Below, one piece after another: positions 23,691-31,753 of a stretch of DNA of 64,000 bases. The DNA is taken from contig NZ_RJAC01000007.1 in NCBI RefSeq assembly GCF_003999975.1, positions 124,001-188,000 on the forward strand, read 5' to 3'. The translations under genes and the position numbers were made by a program. The notes beneath the pieces are model-generated. The model did no database searches, was not told the origin of the DNA, and saw only the letters and a program-made list of their open reading frames with translations. Source of the DNA: Actinoplanes solisilvae (GTDB lineage: Bacteria; Actinomycetota; Actinomycetes; Mycobacteriales; Micromonosporaceae). Position 1 is the first letter of the stretch. Every line of letters starts with the position of its first letter.

Positions 23691-24425
23691 TCACTTGCGA
23701 AGGCGCAAGCCCTGCATTCCTCCGTCCACGGCCAGCGCGACCCCGGTCGTCGCGGACGCGTCCGGCCCGGCCAGATATCCGATCGCGTCGGCGATCTCGT
23801 CCGCCGTGACCAGGCGTCCCGAGGGCTGACGGGCCTCGAGCGCGGCCCGCTCGGCGCCCGGATCGTCGGCCTTGTCGAGCAGCCGGCCGATCCACGGCGT
23901 GTCCGCCGTGCCCGGGTTCACGCAGTTGACCCGAATTCCCTCGCGCAGGTGGTCGGCCGCCATCGCCAGGGTCAGCGAGAGCACCGCCCCCTTCGTCGCG
24001 CTGTAGAGAGCACGCTGCGGCAGCCCCGCGGTCGCGGCGATCGAGCACGTGTTCACGATCGACGCGTGCGAAGATTCGCGCAGGTACGGCAGGGCCGCGC
24101 GGCTCACCCGTACGATGCCCTGGACGTTGACGTTGAAGACCCGCTGCCATTCGTCGTCGTCGTTGTCCTCGACGGTGCCCTGCGCGCCGATGCCCGCGTT
24201 GTTGACCACGATGTCGAGCCCGCCGAACGCGCCGGCCGCCTCGGCGACCGCGGCCCGCACGGACGCGTCGTCGGTGACGTCGCAGCGAATCCCGAGCAGG
24301 GGCGACGGCACGTCGGGGTTGAGATCGAGAGCCGCCACCTGGTAGCCGCGCCGGGCCAGCAGGGACGCGGCGGCCAGGCCGATGCCCGACGCGCCGCCGG
24401 TGACGATCGCGCGCAGCCCGGTCAT
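23691..24425 (-). CDS. SDR-family dehydrogenase of the sugar-acid operon
   Basis: A 244-residue classical SDR: IVTGGASGIGLAAASLLARRG, NNAGIGAQG, catalytic NTCSIAATAG and YSATK, and the terminal VDGGMQG. In nonphosphorylative L-fucose/L-rhamnose-type pathways an SDR oxidises the 2-keto-3-deoxy sugar acid before hydrolysis by a FAH-family enzyme, and here the gene directly follows such a FAH gene. Start and FAH stop overlap as ATGA (24422-24425), so the proteins are made together. The exact sugar is not determined. Confidence 0.85.
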   Translation of the reverse strand: MTGLRAIVTGGASGIGLAAASLLARRGYQVAALDLNPDVPSPLLGIRCDVTDDASVRAAVAEAAGAFGGLDIVVNNAGIGAQGTVEDNDDDEWQRVFNVNVQGIVRVSRAALPYLRESSHASIVNTCSIAATAGLPQRALYSATKGAVLSLTLAMAADHLREGIRVNCVNPGTADTPWIGRLLDKADDPGAERAALEARQPSGRLVTADEIADAIGYLAGPDASATTGVALAVDGGMQGLRLRK

Positions 24426-25282
24426 CGGGGCGCCACCACGGTCTGACGGGCGGTGCCGAGGCCCTGGATGCCGAGCGTCATCACGTCGCCCGGCTGCAGG
24501 TAGACCGGCGGCTTCATGCCGAGTCCGACCCCGGGCGGCGTACCGGTGTTGATGAGGTCGCCGGGTTCGAGCACCATGAACTGGCTGAGGTGGTGCACCA
24601 CGACGTACGGGTCGAAGATCATGGTCTTGGTGTTGCCGGTCTGGCGGCGCACGCCGTTGACGTCGAGCCACATGTCGAGGTCACGCACGTCGGCGATCTC
24701 GTCGGTGGTGGCCAGCCACGGCCCCGCCGGGTTGAACGTCTCGGCCGACTTGCCCTTGACCCACTGACCGCCGCGCTCGATCTGGAACTCGCGCTCGCTG
24801 ACGTCGTTGACCAGCACCCAGCCGGCGATGTGGTCACGCGCCTGCTCGGGGGAGTCCAGGTAGGACGTGCGCTTGCCGATGACGATGCCCAGCTCCACCT
24901 CCCAGTCGGTCTTGACCGAGCCGCGGGGGATGCGGACGTCGTCGTTCGGGCCGACCAGCGTGTTCGGTGACTTGTTGAAGAGGATCGGCTCCTTCGGAAC
25001 CTCGGCGCCCGTCTCGGCGGCGTGGTCGCTGTAGTTCAGGCCGATGCAGAGCAGCTGGTGCGGACGGGCGATTGGCGCACCGATGCGCTGGTCGTCGAAG
25101 GGACGCACGTCGCCGGCGGCGATCCGGTCGGCGACCGGTCCCGCGATCCGCTCGAGCCCGCCGCCGCCGAAGAACGCCTCGTCGAAGTCGGTGACCAGGT
25201 CGGACACGTCGACGTAGTCCGAGTCCGAGGCGCGGACGGCGGGCTTTTCGGCGCCGGGCGCGCCGATTCGCATCAATAGCAC
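24422..25282 (-). CDS. fumarylacetoacetate hydrolase-family enzyme
   Basis: A 286-residue FAH-family protein. The metal-binding core is CIGLNYSDHAAETGAEVP, PILFNKSP, DWEVELGIVIGKR (two Glu and one Asp type ligands) and VNDVSEREFQ, and the C-terminal NTGTPPGVGLGMKPP is typical. Length and layout match 2,4-diketo-3-deoxy-L-fuconate/L-rhamnonate hydrolases and ureidoglycolate lyase-like proteins. With the SMP-30 lactonase and SDR around it, cleavage of a 2,4-diketo-3-deoxy sugar acid into pyruvate and lactate or glycolate is the best guess. It is 16 bp downstream of the lactonase gene. Confidence 0.85.
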   Translation of the reverse strand: MLLMRIGAPGAEKPAVRASDSDYVDVSDLVTDFDEAFFGGGGLERIAGPVADRIAAGDVRPFDDQRIGAPIARPHQLLCIGLNYSDHAAETGAEVPKEPILFNKSPNTLVGPNDDVRIPRGSVKTDWEVELGIVIGKRTSYLDSPEQARDHIAGWVLVNDVSEREFQIERGGQWVKGKSAETFNPAGPWLATTDEIADVRDLDMWLDVNGVRRQTGNTKTMIFDPYVVVHHLSQFMVLEPGDLINTGTPPGVGLGMKPPVYLQPGDVMTLGIQGLGTARQTVVAPR

Positions 25283-25298
25283 GGGTGGAGCTCCGATC

Positions 25299-26156
25299 TC
25301 ATTGTTTCCAGTGCGGCGTACGTAGTCCCGTAGCGCCGACGTCTGCGGTGAAGAGCCGGCCCGAGGCGGGGTGCCGCGTCAGGTCGGTGGGGGAGAGGTC
25401 CTGGGTGGCCGTCGTGATGACGAGAACGTCCAGCTCGGGGCCGGCGAAGGCGCAACTGGTGGTGTGCGGCGCGTCGACGTCGACGACGGCCAGCAGGTCA
25501 CCGCCGGAGGTGCGGCACTCGATTCGGCCGCGGCCCCAGATCGCGATCCACAGGTTGCCGAGGCTGTCGACGGTGAGGCCGTCGGGCAGGCCGTCGTCGA
25601 TGCGAAAGAGCTCACGCCGTACGCCGTCAGGATAGTCGCGCGCGTAGATGACGCCGGGGATCGAGTCGACGCTGTAGAGCGTGCGGCCGTCGGGGCTCCA
25701 GGCCAGGCCGTTGGAGAGCGTGAGGTCGTCGTCGAGCACGGTGATCGCGTCGCCGTCGAGGCGCACCAGCGTCTGCGTGCCGCGGGAGGAGTCGAGGGCC
25801 ATGCCGCCGACCACGAACCGGCCCTGGGGGTCGACCGCGCCGTCGTTGAGCCGGCTCCCGGCTCGCGTCAGGTCGGCCACGATCGTACGGGAGCCGTCGC
25901 TCTTGACCCTCTCGACGACGCCGCGTTGAGCCACCAGCAGGTCGCCCTCGGCGTCGACGGCGACCACGCACGCGAGATCGTCGAAATCCCACGATGCGGT
26001 CACGGTGATCTTTTCTTGGGAAAGCTGACCGGCCTGGACCGTGCCGCCGAGGATGTCGACCCAGAGCAGCCGATCCCTCTCGGCGTCCCAGACAGGGCCT
26101 TCACCCAGGGCGTACGCCTCCGCGCCGGCGACACGGGCGGAGAAGCGGGCAGTCAT
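25299..26156 (-). CDS. SMP-30/gluconolactonase-family sugar lactonase
   Basis: A 285-residue six-bladed propeller of the SMP-30/LRE family. The metal-binding E19 in LGEGPVWD, the Asn in SRLNDGAVDPQGRFVVGG, another in LSNGLAWSPDG and the Asp in GLPDGLTVDSLGNLW form the expected calcium/zinc site. It should open a sugar-1,5- or 1,4-lactone to the aldonate, which a dehydratase then uses. ATG at 26156 begins the four- or five-gene minus-strand operon, divergent from an IlvD/Edd dehydratase gene. Confidence 0.88.
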   Translation of the reverse strand: MTARFSARVAGAEAYALGEGPVWDAERDRLLWVDILGGTVQAGQLSQEKITVTASWDFDDLACVVAVDAEGDLLVAQRGVVERVKSDGSRTIVADLTRAGSRLNDGAVDPQGRFVVGGMALDSSRGTQTLVRLDGDAITVLDDDLTLSNGLAWSPDGRTLYSVDSIPGVIYARDYPDGVRRELFRIDDGLPDGLTVDSLGNLWIAIWGRGRIECRTSGGDLLAVVDVDAPHTTSCAFAGPELDVLVITTATQDLSPTDLTRHPASGRLFTADVGATGLRTPHWKQ

Positions 26157-26177
26157 GTTCCGTAGGTTATGCGGAAC
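26157..26177. promoter_or_regulatory. GTTCCG-N9-CGGAAC operator between lactonase and dehydratase genes
   Basis: GTTCCG (26157-26162) and CGGAAC (26172-26177) form a perfect 6-bp inverted repeat with a 9-bp spacer; CGGAACTTCCG overlaps its right arm as a second, shorter palindrome. The look is that of an IclR- or GntR-type site. No matching regulator gene is adjacent. It directly abuts the lactonase start codon. Confidence 0.55.
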
Positions 26178-26232
26178 TTCCGAACATATGAAGGATCTTC
26201 CGAGTCGGGCGGCGCGGCGTTACAGTCCGGAC

Positions 26233-27948
26233 ATGTCTGATCGGCGCAGCGCACAGTGGTACGGCGGCGACGACCGGAACAGCTACATCCATCGAGCCTG
26301 GATGCGGCGCGGACTGCCCGCCGACGCCTTCGACGGCCGTCCGCACATCGCGATCGCCAACACCGCCTCCGACCTGACGCCCTGCAACTCGCACCTCAAC
26401 GAGGTCGGCCGCAGCGTCGCCGACGGCATCAACCGGGCGGGCGGCATCGCGCTGAACCTGCCGGTCGTGTCGCTCGGCGAGACACAGGTGCGGCCGACGG
26501 CGATGCTGTGGCGCAACATGGCCGCGATGGCGATCGAGGAGATGCTGCGGGCCAACCCGATCGACGGCGTCGTGCTGCTCGGCGGCTGCGACAAGACGAT
26601 CCCCGCCCTGCTCATGGCGGCGGCGTCGGTCGACCTGCCGGCGGTCGTGGTGCCGGGCGGGCCGATGCTGACGGGCACGTTCCGGGGCGTACCGCTGGGG
26701 TGCGGCACTGACGTCTGGAAACTGTCGGAGGAGGTCAGGGCGGGCACGCTGAGCGCGGACGAGTTCCAGCGCTCGGAATCGTCGATGATCCGCAGCCGGG
26801 GCCACTGCAACACCATGGGTACGGCTTCCACGATGGGGCTGCTCGCCGAGGTGCTGGGCATGACGCTGCCAGGCATCGCGGGCACCCCGGCCCCGGACAG
26901 CCGCCTGCTCGAGGCGTCGTTCGCCACCGGAGAGCTCGCGGTCGACCTGGTCTCGCGTTCGTTGCGCCCGAGTCAGGTGATGACGGCCGCCTCGTTCCAC
27001 AACGCGATCGTGGCGCTGGCGGCGATGGGTGGCTCGACGAACGCGGTCGTGCATCTGCTGGCGATCGCGGGGCGGCTGGGGGTGACGCTCTCCCAGGACG
27101 ACTTCGACCGGATCGGCGCGGACGTACCGCTGCTCGTGGACCTGCAACCGGCGGGGCGCTTCCTGATGGAGGACCTCTATCGGGCCGGTGGGCTGCACGC
27201 GGTCTTGGCCGAGGTACGCGATCTGCTCGACCCGTCGGCGGTCACGGTCATCGGGGAGCCGCTGGTCAGCGCGTTAGGCGCGGCCATGGTGTACGACCGG
27301 GAGGTCATCCGGGCCCGTTCGGCGCCGTTGCAGGATTCCGCCGGCATCGCAGTGCTCTACGGCAATCTCGCGCCGGACGGGGCACTGGTCAAACCGGCCG
27401 CGGCCACCCCGGCGCTGCTGCAGCATCGAGGGCCGGCGGTCGTGTTCGACTCGGTGGAAGACCTGAACGCGCGGCTCGACGACCCGGCGCTCGAGGTCAC
27501 GGCCGACTCGGTGCTGGTGCTGCGCGGCTGCGGGCCGAAGGGCTACCCGGGCATGCCCGAGGTGTCGAACATGCCGCTGCCGGCGAAGCTGCTGGCCGAG
27601 GGCGTCCGCGACATGGTGCGGGTCTGCGACGGGCGGATGAGCGGCACGGCGTACGGGACTGTGGTGTTGCACGTGGCTCCGGAAGCGGCCGCGGGCGGGC
27701 CGTTGGCCAAGGTGCGTACGGGCGACATGATCGTGCTCGACCTGCAGAACCGGCGGCTCGACGTGGACGTGCCCGCCGACGAGTGGGAGGCCCGGGTGCC
27801 CTCGGCCGAGGCCGCCCGGGCCTACGCGGCGCCGCGGCGGGGCTGGGAGAAGCTCTACGTCGACACGGTCGGGCAGGCCAACACCGGGGCCGACCTTTCC
27901 TTCCTGGTCGGGTCGAGCGGTGACCAGGTGTCGCGCGAGTCGCACTAG
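26233..27948 (+). CDS. IlvD/Edd-family sugar-acid dehydratase
   Basis: A 571-residue dehydratase of the IlvD/Edd family. Three cysteines that hold the Fe-S cluster are visible: C51 (DLTPCNSH), C119 (LLGGCDKTIPA) and C192 (SRGHCNTMGTAST). Length and the short N terminus match pentonate/hexonate dehydratases (L-arabonate, D-xylonate, L-fuconate type) rather than IlvD proper. It should convert an aldonate to a 2-keto-3-deoxy acid, the step between the divergent lactonase and SDR/FAH enzymes. Codon 348 (27274-27276) is TTA. The stop codon shares CTAG with the convergent kinase gene. Confidence 0.88.
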   Translation: MSDRRSAQWYGGDDRNSYIHRAWMRRGLPADAFDGRPHIAIANTASDLTPCNSHLNEVGRSVADGINRAGGIALNLPVVSLGETQVRPTAMLWRNMAAMAIEEMLRANPIDGVVLLGGCDKTIPALLMAAASVDLPAVVVPGGPMLTGTFRGVPLGCGTDVWKLSEEVRAGTLSADEFQRSESSMIRSRGHCNTMGTASTMGLLAEVLGMTLPGIAGTPAPDSRLLEASFATGELAVDLVSRSLRPSQVMTAASFHNAIVALAAMGGSTNAVVHLLAIAGRLGVTLSQDDFDRIGADVPLLVDLQPAGRFLMEDLYRAGGLHAVLAEVRDLLDPSAVTVIGEPLVSALGAAMVYDREVIRARSAPLQDSAGIAVLYGNLAPDGALVKPAAATPALLQHRGPAVVFDSVEDLNARLDDPALEVTADSVLVLRGCGPKGYPGMPEVSNMPLPAKLLAEGVRDMVRVCDGRMSGTAYGTVVLHVAPEAAAGGPLAKVRTGDMIVLDLQNRRLDVDVPADEWEARVPSAEAARAYAAPRRGWEKLYVDTVGQANTGADLSFLVGSSGDQVSRESH

Positions 27949-29450
27949 ATCAGCGTCGGCCTGCCCTCCGAACAGCTCACGGTCATCGTGGTGACCTCGT
28001 TGCCGCGTTTGAACGTGACCGACGGCGAGGAGGACGGACCCTCGTCGGCCTCGGCGACCTTGAACGGACGTCGCGCCTCGTAGGACAGGATCTGTGCGGT
28101 GCCGGCCGACGGGCAGGTGGCTTCGAGCGTGCCGGCGGTCGAGGAGAGGGTGCGCACGGCCGGGGCGGTCGTGGCGGTCTCGGTGGCCGTCGGTGTTGTC
28201 GTCGCGGTGGGCCGGGTGGTCGCGGACGGCGCGGGCGGCGTCGCCGACGGCGGCTCGCCGATCGCGTTCGCGGAGGTCGTGGGCGCGGCCGGGGCCAGGG
28301 TCGGCTCGCCGGGTGGTTGCTCGCCCCGATTATGCCTCCGGTCGGGTGAGGCCGGTGGCCGTCCGTTCCGTGACGGGGCGACCGAGGCCGACGGGCCGTC
28401 GGCGACAGCGGGGACGGACGGATCCTGATCGTCCGGGATCAGCAGCCAACCGGCGGCGCCGGCGGCGACCAGGAGCGCGGCCGCGGCGGCCCACCGGCTG
28501 GTCCGGCGGGGAGCGGGTTCGCGGGGCTCGGCGCCCGCCGTGCCGGGTTCGGTGATCGTTTCGTGAGACTCGGCGGCGGCCGCTTCGCGGGGCTCGGCGC
28601 TCAGCAGGGCTGCGACCTCGCGGGCGCTCGGGCGCTGGGCGGGATCCTTGAGCAGGCACCGTTCGCACAGGTCGGCGATGTGGGCGGGCACGCCGGTGAC
28701 CGGGGGCAGCGGCGCCGGGTCGAGGTAGATGTGCGCGGTCAGCATCTGGGTGGTGTCCTCGGTCGTCCACGGGGAATGACCGGAGAGCAGGTAGTAGAGG
28801 ACCACGCCCAGCGCGTAGACGTCCGACGCCGGCTCCACCGCGTCGTCGATCAGCCGCTCGGGAGCCAGGTAGGCCGGGGTGCCGAGCACCTCCGGGTCGA
28901 GCTCGCCGGTGCTGCTCGGAGCGGTGGCGGCGGCGATGCCGAAGTCGACGACCTTGGCGCCGGTCGGGCCGAGCATGACGTTGGCCGGCTTGATGTCACG
29001 GTGCACCAGCCCGGCGGCGTGCGCGGCGGCCAGGGCGTACGCGATCTCGGCGCACACCCGCATCGCGAAGCGGGGCGTCACCGGGCCCGCGGCCAGGCGC
29101 TGTGAGAGCGTGCCGCCCTCGACGAGCTCCATCACGACGTACGGGAAGGTCTGGCTCTCGGTGGTCATCTCGCCGTAGTCGTGAACCTGGGCGATGTTGG
29201 GGTGCGACAGGGCCGCGGCCGCCCGGGCCTCCTGCTGGACGCACCGATCGCCGGGCCGGTTCGACACGATCTTGACCGCGACCGTGCGCGCCAGCACGTG
29301 GTCGTGGGCTCGCCAGACGACCGCCGCACCGCCCGCCCCGATCGCGGTCAGCAACTCGTAGCGGCCGCCGAGCACCAGTCCGGCCACATCGTCCCCCGTG
29401 ATTGCTCCGTTCACCCGAGGCAGTCTGCCTCCATCGACGGTCGTGCGCAT
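27945..29450 (-). CDS. transmembrane Ser/Thr protein kinase (PknB-like, no PASTA)
   Basis: A 501-residue Hanks-type kinase. The catalytic domain (about 31-290) has the Gly-rich loop IGAGGAAVVW, K60 in VAVKIV, HRDIKPANVML, DFGIAAA and APERL. A single transmembrane helix follows (about 327-347), then a long Pro/Thr/Ser-rich linker and a small extracellular domain with two cysteines (ATCPSAG and VSCSEG). No PASTA repeats are present, so it is not a muropeptide sensor of the PknB type. Start may be the ATG at 29450 or a GTG at 29414. Signal and substrate are unknown. Confidence 0.87.
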   Translation of the reverse strand: MRTTVDGGRLPRVNGAITGDDVAGLVLGGRYELLTAIGAGGAAVVWRAHDHVLARTVAVKIVSNRPGDRCVQQEARAAAALSHPNIAQVHDYGEMTTESQTFPYVVMELVEGGTLSQRLAAGPVTPRFAMRVCAEIAYALAAAHAAGLVHRDIKPANVMLGPTGAKVVDFGIAAATAPSSTGELDPEVLGTPAYLAPERLIDDAVEPASDVYALGVVLYYLLSGHSPWTTEDTTQMLTAHIYLDPAPLPPVTGVPAHIADLCERCLLKDPAQRPSAREVAALLSAEPREAAAAESHETITEPGTAGAEPREPAPRRTSRWAAAAALLVAAGAAGWLLIPDDQDPSVPAVADGPSASVAPSRNGRPPASPDRRHNRGEQPPGEPTLAPAAPTTSANAIGEPPSATPPAPSATTRPTATTTPTATETATTAPAVRTLSSTAGTLEATCPSAGTAQILSYEARRPFKVAEADEGPSSSPSVTFKRGNEVTTMTVSCSEGRPTLI

Positions 29451-29569
29451 CCCCGAGTCGGCCCGTGTTGCAATCCGTGCACCGGCCCTTGTCAATCGCG
29501 CCCGCGCGGAGTGACGCTGGAGGTCGTGCCGCCGTGCTCAACGGCGACCGCCTGGTCAAGGAGGCGGAC

Positions 29570-30370
29570 ATGATGAAGTCGCGGATCGTGGTCGGCGTCG
29601 ACGGCTCGGCGCACGACACCCCGGCGGTCACCTGGGCGGCGACCGAGGCGGTGCGGCGCGGAGCCGAGCTGAGGATCCTGTCGGCGTACTATCGCCGGCG
29701 CTCGACCCCGGGCTCGACGGGCAGCCACTCGGCCGAGCTGTACGCGGCGTCCGCGGTGCAGCGGGCGGTGGCGCAGGCCCGCGAGGTAGCCCCGGGGGTC
29801 GAGGTGCGCTGCCAGGCCCTCCCGGGGTACGCGGTGCCGGTGCTGGTGCACGCGTCGGACGAAGCAGCGATGATCGTCGTGGGCAATCGCCGCGACGGTG
29901 GTTTCCCGGGCCTGCCGATCGGGTCGGTGGGCAGCCAGGTCGCCACGCAGGGGCGGTGCTGCGTGGTCGTGGTGCGGGGCCGGTTCGGGGCCGGGGCCGG
30001 GCCGGTGATCGCCGGGCTGGACGACGGACCGGCCGCCTCAGCGGTGATCGCGCGCGCCTTCGAGGAGGCGTCGCTGCACAACACCGGGGTCGAGGCCGTC
30101 ACGGTCGGGTCGTGGGGCGCCTCCGCTGAAGATCCGCTGGGCAGCGATTCGGATCCGCAGCTCGACCCGTGGCGCGAGAAGTACCCCGAGGTCGCGGCCA
30201 GCCACGAGTTCGTCCCGGGGAGGCCCGACAAGGTGCTGGCCCAGAAGTCGCGCTCGGCCAGCCTCGTCGTGGTCGGGCCTCGTACGCACGGGTTCCAGGG
30301 GTTGATGCTCGGCTCGATCGGCAACCGCCTGCTCGAGCGGGCGGGCTGCCCGGTTCTGATCGCTCGCTGA
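29570..30370 (+). CDS. tandem universal stress protein (UspA family)
   Basis: A 266-residue protein with two UspA domains. Domain 1 starts IVVGVDGSAHDTPAVTWA and ends at about 140; domain 2 starts PVIAGLDDGPAASAVI. The second domain keeps the ATP motif G-x2-G-x9-G-S as THGFQGLMLGSIGNRLLE, in domain 1 it is GNRRDGGFPGLPIGSVGS. Tandem Usp proteins respond to starvation, redox or membrane stress. AAGGAGG lies right before two consecutive ATG codons (29570, 29573); both are usable. Confidence 0.9.
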   Translation: MMKSRIVVGVDGSAHDTPAVTWAATEAVRRGAELRILSAYYRRRSTPGSTGSHSAELYAASAVQRAVAQAREVAPGVEVRCQALPGYAVPVLVHASDEAAMIVVGNRRDGGFPGLPIGSVGSQVATQGRCCVVVVRGRFGAGAGPVIAGLDDGPAASAVIARAFEEASLHNTGVEAVTVGSWGASAEDPLGSDSDPQLDPWREKYPEVAASHEFVPGRPDKVLAQKSRSASLVVVGPRTHGFQGLMLGSIGNRLLERAGCPVLIAR

Positions 30371-30393
30371 TCCGGGCAGCCCTGGTCCGCTCG

Positions 30394-31737
30394 TCAGCGG
30401 ACTCGCAGAGTGGCTAGGGCGGGGCGGTCGAGGGAGCTCGGGCCGGCCGTGGCGTCCGGGCTCAGACTGCTGATGTGGTGGGCGCAGAGCTCGTCGGAGT
30501 GGAACGCGAACATGTGGGTCTCGAAGGTGAACGAGGTGAAGAACCCGAAGTAGCCGATCACGGGCGAGCCGTCCGCGTCGCACCGCAGGCCGGCGTCGAC
30601 CTTGCCGACGAAGACCTCCTTACGGTTCCAGCCGAACCTCAGCGTCCCCACCCGTACCTCGAACTGGTCGGGATGCAGTTCGAGGACGGCGGCGCTCTTC
30701 GCCGGGCTGACCGCGGCCAGCAGGTGACCGATGCGCCGGGCCAGGTTCCGTCGCTCGGGCGAGTCGTCCGGCGGCAGCTTCTCGTAGTCGAGCACGAGCA
30801 GGTCGAGGCGGGTCTCGCTGAACGTCCGCAGGTCGGGCAGCCCGAACTCGATCAGTTCCGCGTTTGCGTTGACCAGGCCGTTCGCGATCGGCCGGGAGTC
30901 GGGTATCCGCGTGTGCTCGTTCTGGAACGTCGCCTTGTGGGTGAACGGCCCGACGGCCGACGCGCCCGAGAAACGATCGCCGAGATGCACTTCGAACAGG
31001 CCGAACGGTTCGCGGGCGTCGTCGTAGAACTCCTCCGGCGTGGGCTCGGCCGGGTTCATGTCGCGGTTTCCGGCGAAGTAGGTGTTCGGTCCCAGGTCGG
31101 CCGGTTCGCCGATCATCGGATCGCCGGCGGTGAACTCCTCGATCCCCGCGTGCGTCAGACCGCTGATCCGGTCGACCGTCGTCACCACCGGGGCGGCATG
31201 CGACCGCAGGCTCAGCGGGTCGTTGAAGCGGATCTGCCGGCCGACCGGGGTCTCGACCCGCTCCGGTACGAAGTCCGGCGGCTCGACGAACGGCGGTTCG
31301 CCCTCCAACGCCCACGTCCAGCCCGGCCCCACGTCCTCGGTGGTGGGCGTATACATCGGGTTCGAGTTGTAGAAGGCGGGCTGGGTCGCGAACCGCGCCT
31401 GGAAACGGCCCCGGAAATGCACGGTCGGGTTGGCGATGCACGTGACCGGCATGCTCCAGAGCACGGCGTCGCCCTCGACCACTTCAATGATCGTGTCCGC
31501 CCGGGTGACGCTCTTCGCGGTCGCGTGCACCCGTACCGCCGTCGGCGCGGTGGTGACCTCGACGGACGACTCGGAGAACACCAGCCCCGCGGCATCGGGC
31601 GCGGCTCGCAGCGTGACGGAGACCGGGTCCGCGTCACTGTGCAGTGAGAGGGTGGCGTGGAAAACCTGGGCGCCCAGCGGCGCGATCAGGAAACCCTCGC
31701 CGGTAGTGGCGCCTTGCAACGACACGACGATCGTCAT
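30394..31737 (-). CDS. 447-residue protein of unknown function, partner of the ferritin-like protein
   Basis: A soluble protein without signal peptide or transmembrane segment. The first 110 residues look like a beta-sandwich (repeated short strands, VSLQGATTGEGFLIAPLGAQVFHATLSL in parts); the middle contains FRGRFQARFATQPAFYNSNPMYTPTT and the C-terminal third WNRKEVFVGKVDAGLRCDADG. I do not recognise the family. It starts 16 bp after the ferritin-like gene stop on the same strand, with GGAGG before the ATG, so it surely belongs to that transcript. Combined length with its partner is close to that of VioB/RebD enzymes, though I see no clear similarity to their N-terminal half. Confidence 0.72.
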   Translation of the reverse strand: MTIVVSLQGATTGEGFLIAPLGAQVFHATLSLHSDADPVSVTLRAAPDAAGLVFSESSVEVTTAPTAVRVHATAKSVTRADTIIEVVEGDAVLWSMPVTCIANPTVHFRGRFQARFATQPAFYNSNPMYTPTTEDVGPGWTWALEGEPPFVEPPDFVPERVETPVGRQIRFNDPLSLRSHAAPVVTTVDRISGLTHAGIEEFTAGDPMIGEPADLGPNTYFAGNRDMNPAEPTPEEFYDDAREPFGLFEVHLGDRFSGASAVGPFTHKATFQNEHTRIPDSRPIANGLVNANAELIEFGLPDLRTFSETRLDLLVLDYEKLPPDDSPERRNLARRIGHLLAAVSPAKSAAVLELHPDQFEVRVGTLRFGWNRKEVFVGKVDAGLRCDADGSPVIGYFGFFTSFTFETHMFAFHSDELCAHHISSLSPDATAGPSSLDRPALATLRVR

Positions 31738-31753
31738 GTCATCCTCCTATGGG

